Positions 14,039 to 16,806 of a stretch of DNA of 16,806 nucleotides are shown in pieces (position 1 is the stretch's first letter; every line of letters starts with the position of its first letter). Below the pieces are notes generated by a model. That model was given only the letters and a program-made list of their open reading frames with translations, was not told where the DNA came from and made no database searches. The stretch spans positions 1 to 16,806 of the forward strand of contig CAZSBL010000072.1 of assembly GCA_964605205.1 (NCBI GenBank), read 5' to 3'. A program made the translations under genes and the position numbers. This stretch comes from JAWVYT01 sp964605205 (GTDB lineage Bacteria; Gemmatimonadota; Gemmatimonadetes; Longimicrobiales; RSA9).

Positions 14039-14947
14039 ATGGCCCATATCCCCGATGGACTGCTGAGCCCCCCCGTCATCACCGGTGCCGCCGTGGTGAG
14101 CGCCGCCGCCCTCGCCCTGGCCGCACGCCGGTCGAAGACCGAGCTGCGTGACCGGCAGGCGCCACTCCTCGGCGCCGCCACCGCCTTCGTATTCGCTGCC
14201 CAGATGTTCAACTTCCCCCTCGGCGCCGGCACCAGCGCCCACCTCCTCGGGGGCGTGCTCATTGCCGTAGTGGTGGGGCCCTGGGCGGCCATGCTCGCCC
14301 TCTTCGCCGTGCTCCTCGTACAGGCCCTCCTCTTCCAGGACGGCGGGATCGCGGCACTGGGCGCGAACACCCTGAACCTGGCCGTGATCGGCGCCGGTGG
14401 CGGCTGGCTGGTCTACCGCTGGCAGATCGCCCTCACCGGCGTGAGCCCGAGACGCCGCCTCGCCGCCGCGGGCGTGGCCGCCTTCGTCTCCTCCGTGGCC
14501 ATCGGGCTGGCGGTGGGGCTCGAGCTGGGCATCTCCGGGATCGTGCCCACCGGCACGGCGGTGATGGCCGTGGGCGGGGCCCACGTGCTCGTGGGCGTGG
14601 CCGAGGCGGGACTCACCGCCGGGATCCTGGCCATGGTGCTCCGGGCCCGGCCCGACCTGGTGGAGAGCACGGAGGTGACCGCTCGGGCCCGACGGGTGAC
14701 CACCGTGGCCACGGCGGCCGCCGGCGTGGCGCTGGCCGCCGCCCTCTGGGCCTCCGACCTGCCCGACGCCCTCGAGGCGTCGCTGGAGGCCGTGGGGATC
14801 GAGGGTGGCGGGGCGCTCCTCGAGGCGCCCATGCCCGACTACACCGCGCCCGGCGGGAGCTGGGTGGCGGCGGGCGCCGGCGTGATCGTGGTCTTCCTCC
14901 TCGGCTGGCTCCTCTTCCGCGTCACCACCCGCACCCGGACCACGTGA
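14039..14947 (+). CDS. cbiM: ECF cobalt/nickel transporter substrate-binding permease CbiM with C-terminal PDGLE-like (CbiN-type) domain
   Basis: CbiM is the membrane S-component of the energy-coupling-factor transporter that imports Co2+ (or Ni2+), usually for cobalamin synthesis. The 302-aa protein starts MAHIPDGLL, the metal-binding N terminus, then has FAAQMFNFPLGAGTSAHLLGG (~52-72, H68), QDGGIAALGANTLNL (100-114) and GTAVMAVGGAHVLVG (172-186), all family hallmarks. An extra ~85 residues (~215-300) with two helices and a degenerate DLPDALE at 240-246 look like a fused PDGLE/CbiN domain, which explains the lack of a separate cbiN. The usual N terminus is Met-His; here Ala is inserted, so Met removal would leave Ala-His. 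GGAG precedes the ATG by 8 nt. The stop overlaps cbiQ by 4 nt. Confidence 0.94.
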   Translation: MAHIPDGLLSPPVITGAAVVSAAALALAARRSKTELRDRQAPLLGAATAFVFAAQMFNFPLGAGTSAHLLGGVLIAVVVGPWAAMLALFAVLLVQALLFQDGGIAALGANTLNLAVIGAGGGWLVYRWQIALTGVSPRRRLAAAGVAAFVSSVAIGLAVGLELGISGIVPTGTAVMAVGGAHVLVGVAEAGLTAGILAMVLRARPDLVESTEVTARARRVTTVATAAAGVALAAALWASDLPDALEASLEAVGIEGGGALLEAPMPDYTAPGGSWVAAGAGVIVVFLLGWLLFRVTTRTRTT

Positions 14948-15705
14948 GCTTCCACCACCTCGACCAGTACGCCCACGTGGACTCCGCCGTGGCCCGGCGG
15001 TCTCCCACGGTCCGGCTGCTGGGCGCGGTGATCATCGCCCTCGGCGCCGCGCTCCTCCCCCTCGGCGCCTGGCCCCAGATGGCCGGCCTCGGGATCCTCG
15101 TCCTGGCGCTGGCCGCCGCGGCCCGGGTGCCGGTCACGACCTTCGCCGTCCGGCTCGCGACACCGCTGGCGTTCGTGCTCCTGGTCTCCGTGGGCATCCT
15201 GGTGCTCGCTCCGGGCGAGGCGGTGGCCCGACTCGGGCCCCTGGCCGTCACCGATACGGGCCTGCTCCGCTTCGGCTCCGTCATGGGACGCGGCGCCGTG
15301 GCCCTCGGCGCAGCCGTCATCCTGGTGAGCACCACCCCCTTCGACGAGCTCGTACGGGCCCTCCGGGTGCTCCGGCTCCCCGACGTGGTCACCACCGCCC
15401 TGGGGCTCGCATACCGCTTCCTCTATATCCTCAACGATGAGGTGGAGCGGCTCCGTCGAGCGGCCCGCAGCCGGAACGCCGCCGAGGGCGCCGCGCCCCG
15501 TCGCCGGCTCCTCATGGGGATCGCCGGTGCCGCCCTCCAGCGCAGCTTCGACCGTAGCGAGCGCACCCACCGGGCCATGCTCGCCCGGGGGTTCACCGGC
15601 GAGATGCCCACCCTGCGCCACGTGCCCGGCCACGGGCGCCCCACGCTCGAGGTGGCCGGGCTGGTGATCCTCGTGGCCGCCATCGCCGGGAGCGCGCTCC
15701 TGTGA
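14944..15705 (+). CDS. cbiQ: ECF transporter transmembrane coupling protein CbiQ
   Basis: CbiQ is the T-component linking the ATPase to CbiM in the cobalt ECF transporter. The 253-aa protein has four or five hydrophobic helices (about 24-42, 45-60, 72-89, 112-129, 235-252). Its two cytoplasmic coupling signatures are TPFDELVRALRVLRLPDVV (131-149) and ERTHRAMLARGFTGE (206-220), with the conserved Ala-Arg-Gly at 214-216. The N-terminal LDQYAHVDS is typical of the family (D13, S14 before the first helix). Translation starts at GTG 14944 within a GTGA overlap with the cbiM stop, and the gene ends in another GTGA overlap with cbiO. Length is normal for the family. Confidence 0.94.
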   Translation: MSFHHLDQYAHVDSAVARRSPTVRLLGAVIIALGAALLPLGAWPQMAGLGILVLALAAAARVPVTTFAVRLATPLAFVLLVSVGILVLAPGEAVARLGPLAVTDTGLLRFGSVMGRGAVALGAAVILVSTTPFDELVRALRVLRLPDVVTTALGLAYRFLYILNDEVERLRRAARSRNAAEGAAPRRRLLMGIAGAALQRSFDRSERTHRAMLARGFTGEMPTLRHVPGHGRPTLEVAGLVILVAAIAGSALL

Positions 15706-16418
15706 GCGCCTCGCTCGAGGTCGACGGGCTCCGCTTCGCCTACCCCGGCGGAGAGACCATCCTCGATGGCATTTCGCTCCGCGTGGAGCCGGGGGAGCAC
15801 ATGGCCGTGCTCGGCGCCAACGGCGCGGGAAAGAGCACCCTCCTGCTCCACTTCAACGGCCTGCTCACGCCCGGCGAAGGACGCGTGGTGGTGGACGGGA
15901 CCCCCGTCTCCGACGAGACCGCCCGGGAGATCCGGCGGCGCGTCGGCCTGGTCTTCCAGGACCCCGACGACCAGCTCTTCCTCCCCTCGCTCCTCGAGGA
16001 CGTGGCCTTCGGACCCCTCAATCACGGAGACGACCCCCACCATGCCGAGGACGCCGCACGTCGACAGCTCGAGGACTTCGGCCTCCTCCACGCCGCCGAC
16101 CGCGCCGCCCACCACCTCTCCGGCGGCGAAAAACGCCTCGCCGCCCTCGCCACCGTGCTCGTCATGAAACCGGATATCCTCGCCCTCGATGAGCCCACCG
16201 GTGCCCTCGACGCACGGGCGCGCCGCCGCGTTATCGACACCCTGGGCGCACGCGACGAGTCCCTCATCATCGCCACCCACGACCTCGGCCTCGCACGCGA
16301 ACTCTGCCCCCGCACCGTGGTCCTCTCCAGCGGCACCGTGGCCGCTAACGGGACCACTGACGATATCCTCGATGACGCCGCCTTCCTGCGCACGCACGGC
16401 CTGCTCGACCCGGGCTGA
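15702..16418 (+). CDS. cbiO: ECF transporter ATP-binding protein CbiO
   Basis: CbiO is the cytoplasmic ATPase that powers the cobalt/nickel ECF importer, acting as a homodimer under CbiQ. The 238-aa protein has Walker A G38-ANGAGKST-46, Q loop Q86 in VFQDPDDQLF (typical of ECF ATPases), ABC signature LSGGEKRLA (139-147), Walker B ILALDEPT (159-166, catalytic E164), D loop GALD and switch H193. All catalytic residues are present. The GTG start at 15702 overlaps the cbiQ stop (GTGA). It is about 30-40 residues shorter than many CbiO proteins at the C terminus, which is common for single-ATPase cbiMQO systems. A GC-rich hairpin surrounds its stop codon. Confidence 0.95.
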   Translation: MSASLEVDGLRFAYPGGETILDGISLRVEPGEHMAVLGANGAGKSTLLLHFNGLLTPGEGRVVVDGTPVSDETAREIRRRVGLVFQDPDDQLFLPSLLEDVAFGPLNHGDDPHHAEDAARRQLEDFGLLHAADRAAHHLSGGEKRLAALATVLVMKPDILALDEPTGALDARARRRVIDTLGARDESLIIATHDLGLARELCPRTVVLSSGTVAANGTTDDILDDAAFLRTHGLLDPG

Positions 16419-16434
16419 AGGGGCCCGGGTCGAG
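16404..16434 (+). terminator. Strong hairpin around the cbiO stop, likely terminator
   Basis: CTCGACCCGGGC (16404-16415) and GCCCGGGTCGAG (16423-16434) form a perfect 12-bp stem with a 7-nt loop. The loop starts with the TGA stop codon of cbiO. No T-tract follows, so it may be a U-less terminator or an mRNA 3'-end stabiliser for the cbiMQO message. Confidence 0.5.
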
Positions 16435-16513
16435 GAGGCCCGGGGCGGAAACCGTCCTATTTCCTGGACGTGTATTGTGACATGACGTGGACAGGAGAGG
16501 CGCCGGGGGATGA

Positions 16514-16539
16514 GGTTCCCCGAGGGGAAACGGGGAACC
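16514..16539 (+). promoter_or_regulatory. 8-bp inverted repeat upstream of exported protein gene
   Basis: GGTTCCCC (16514-16521) and GGGGAACC (16532-16539) are perfect inverted arms with a 10-nt spacer that itself contains GAGGGGAA. It lies upstream of TATATA (16566-16571), a plausible -10 element for the gene at 16603. This could be an operator just upstream of the promoter; I see no clear -35 hexamer. Confidence 0.3.
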
Positions 16540-16602
16540 CGGGAACGGCACGGGTCGTGCCCTGGTATATAGGGTGCTACCCCCGGGAAGGAGGATGCCG
16601 CC

Positions 16603-16806
16603 GTGAAGAATGAACACCGAGTCGACAGGCCGGGCCCGCCGGGTGTGTCTCGTGGCCTGGCCATCCTGGCGACTGTGACCCTTGCCCTGGTGTCTTCTGC
16701 CGTTCCGCTATCCGCGCAGAAGGCCGATTTCCTGTTCGGCCGACCCGTTGCGACGATCACGGTGCTGAGCGGCTGGACGGTGCCGGGGGAGAGCAGCGAC
16801 CTGTTC
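16603..16806 (+). CDS. Exported protein, N-terminal fragment (probable outer-membrane barrel)
   Basis: This is the start of a secreted protein, cut by the window end after 68 codons. Translation begins at GTG 16603, 8 nt after GGAGG; the ATG at 16594 stops after three codons. Residues 1-39 form a signal peptide: a basic N region, hydrophobic GLAILATVTLALVSSAVPLS, then cleavage near SA-QK. The mature start (ADFLFGRPVATITVLSGWTV) alternates hydrophobic and polar residues as beta strands do. It resembles outer-membrane beta-barrel proteins common in Gemmatimonadota, which is recollection and not a search result. The gene's role is unknown. It probably has its own promoter with TATATA at 16566. 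Confidence 0.7.
   Translation, partial: MKNEHRVDRPGPPGVSRGLAILATVTLALVSSAVPLSAQKADFLFGRPVATITVLSGWTVPGESSDLF

Overview
This is a high-GC bacterial chromosomal window. The gene style, with tight ATGA/GTGA overlaps, GC-ending codons and a terminal secreted protein that reads like a Gemmatimonadota-type outer-membrane barrel, suggests Gemmatimonadota or a similar high-GC Gram-negative lineage. The phylum is inferred from memory of family styles, not from a marker gene. No RNA gene, phage, IS or CRISPR array was seen.

Layout. (1) 1-5360, plus strand: the tail of a DASS/SLC13 anion:sodium symporter, a membrane-anchored cytidylate-kinase-like protein, a TauE/SafE (TSUP) anion exporter, an output-less response regulator and a membrane histidine kinase. 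They are closely spaced from 591 onward and look like one anion transport and sensing unit, probably for sulfur oxyanions or organic anions. (2) 5425-7286: a TrmO/TsaA-type methyltransferase, an SDR dehydrogenase (minus) and a CoA-binding Rossmann protein. (3) 7318-9106, minus: an unidentified 399-aa helical protein, then a periplasmic Cu-Zn superoxide dismutase. (4) 9221-10341, plus: a HAD phosphatase translationally coupled to a small membrane protein. (5) 10342-11119: gene-free and packed with GC-rich palindromes in both orientations. (6) 11120-13911, minus: a GCS2-like carboxylate-amine ligase fused to two CBS domains, coupled to acyl-CoA thioesterase TesB. (7) 14039-16418, plus: a complete cobalt/nickel ECF transporter, cbiM-cbiQ-cbiO, joined by 4-nt GTGA overlaps. 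(8) 16603-end: the start of an exported protein.

Main discovery candidate: the small membrane protein after the HAD gene. Its reading frame stops at an in-frame TGA (10174-10176), but coding sequence continues in the same frame, with no indel and GC-rich third positions, for 54 more codons to 10341. Directly after the TGA lies a hairpin with a perfect 6-bp stem and the apical loop GGUCU. The loop starts 18 nt after the UGA. As I recall it, this is the same loop at the same offset as the SECIS element of E. coli fdhF. I read this as a three-helix membrane selenoprotein of 126 residues with selenocysteine at position 72, possibly an undescribed selenoprotein family. The Sec machinery (selA/B/C/D) would have to lie outside the window.
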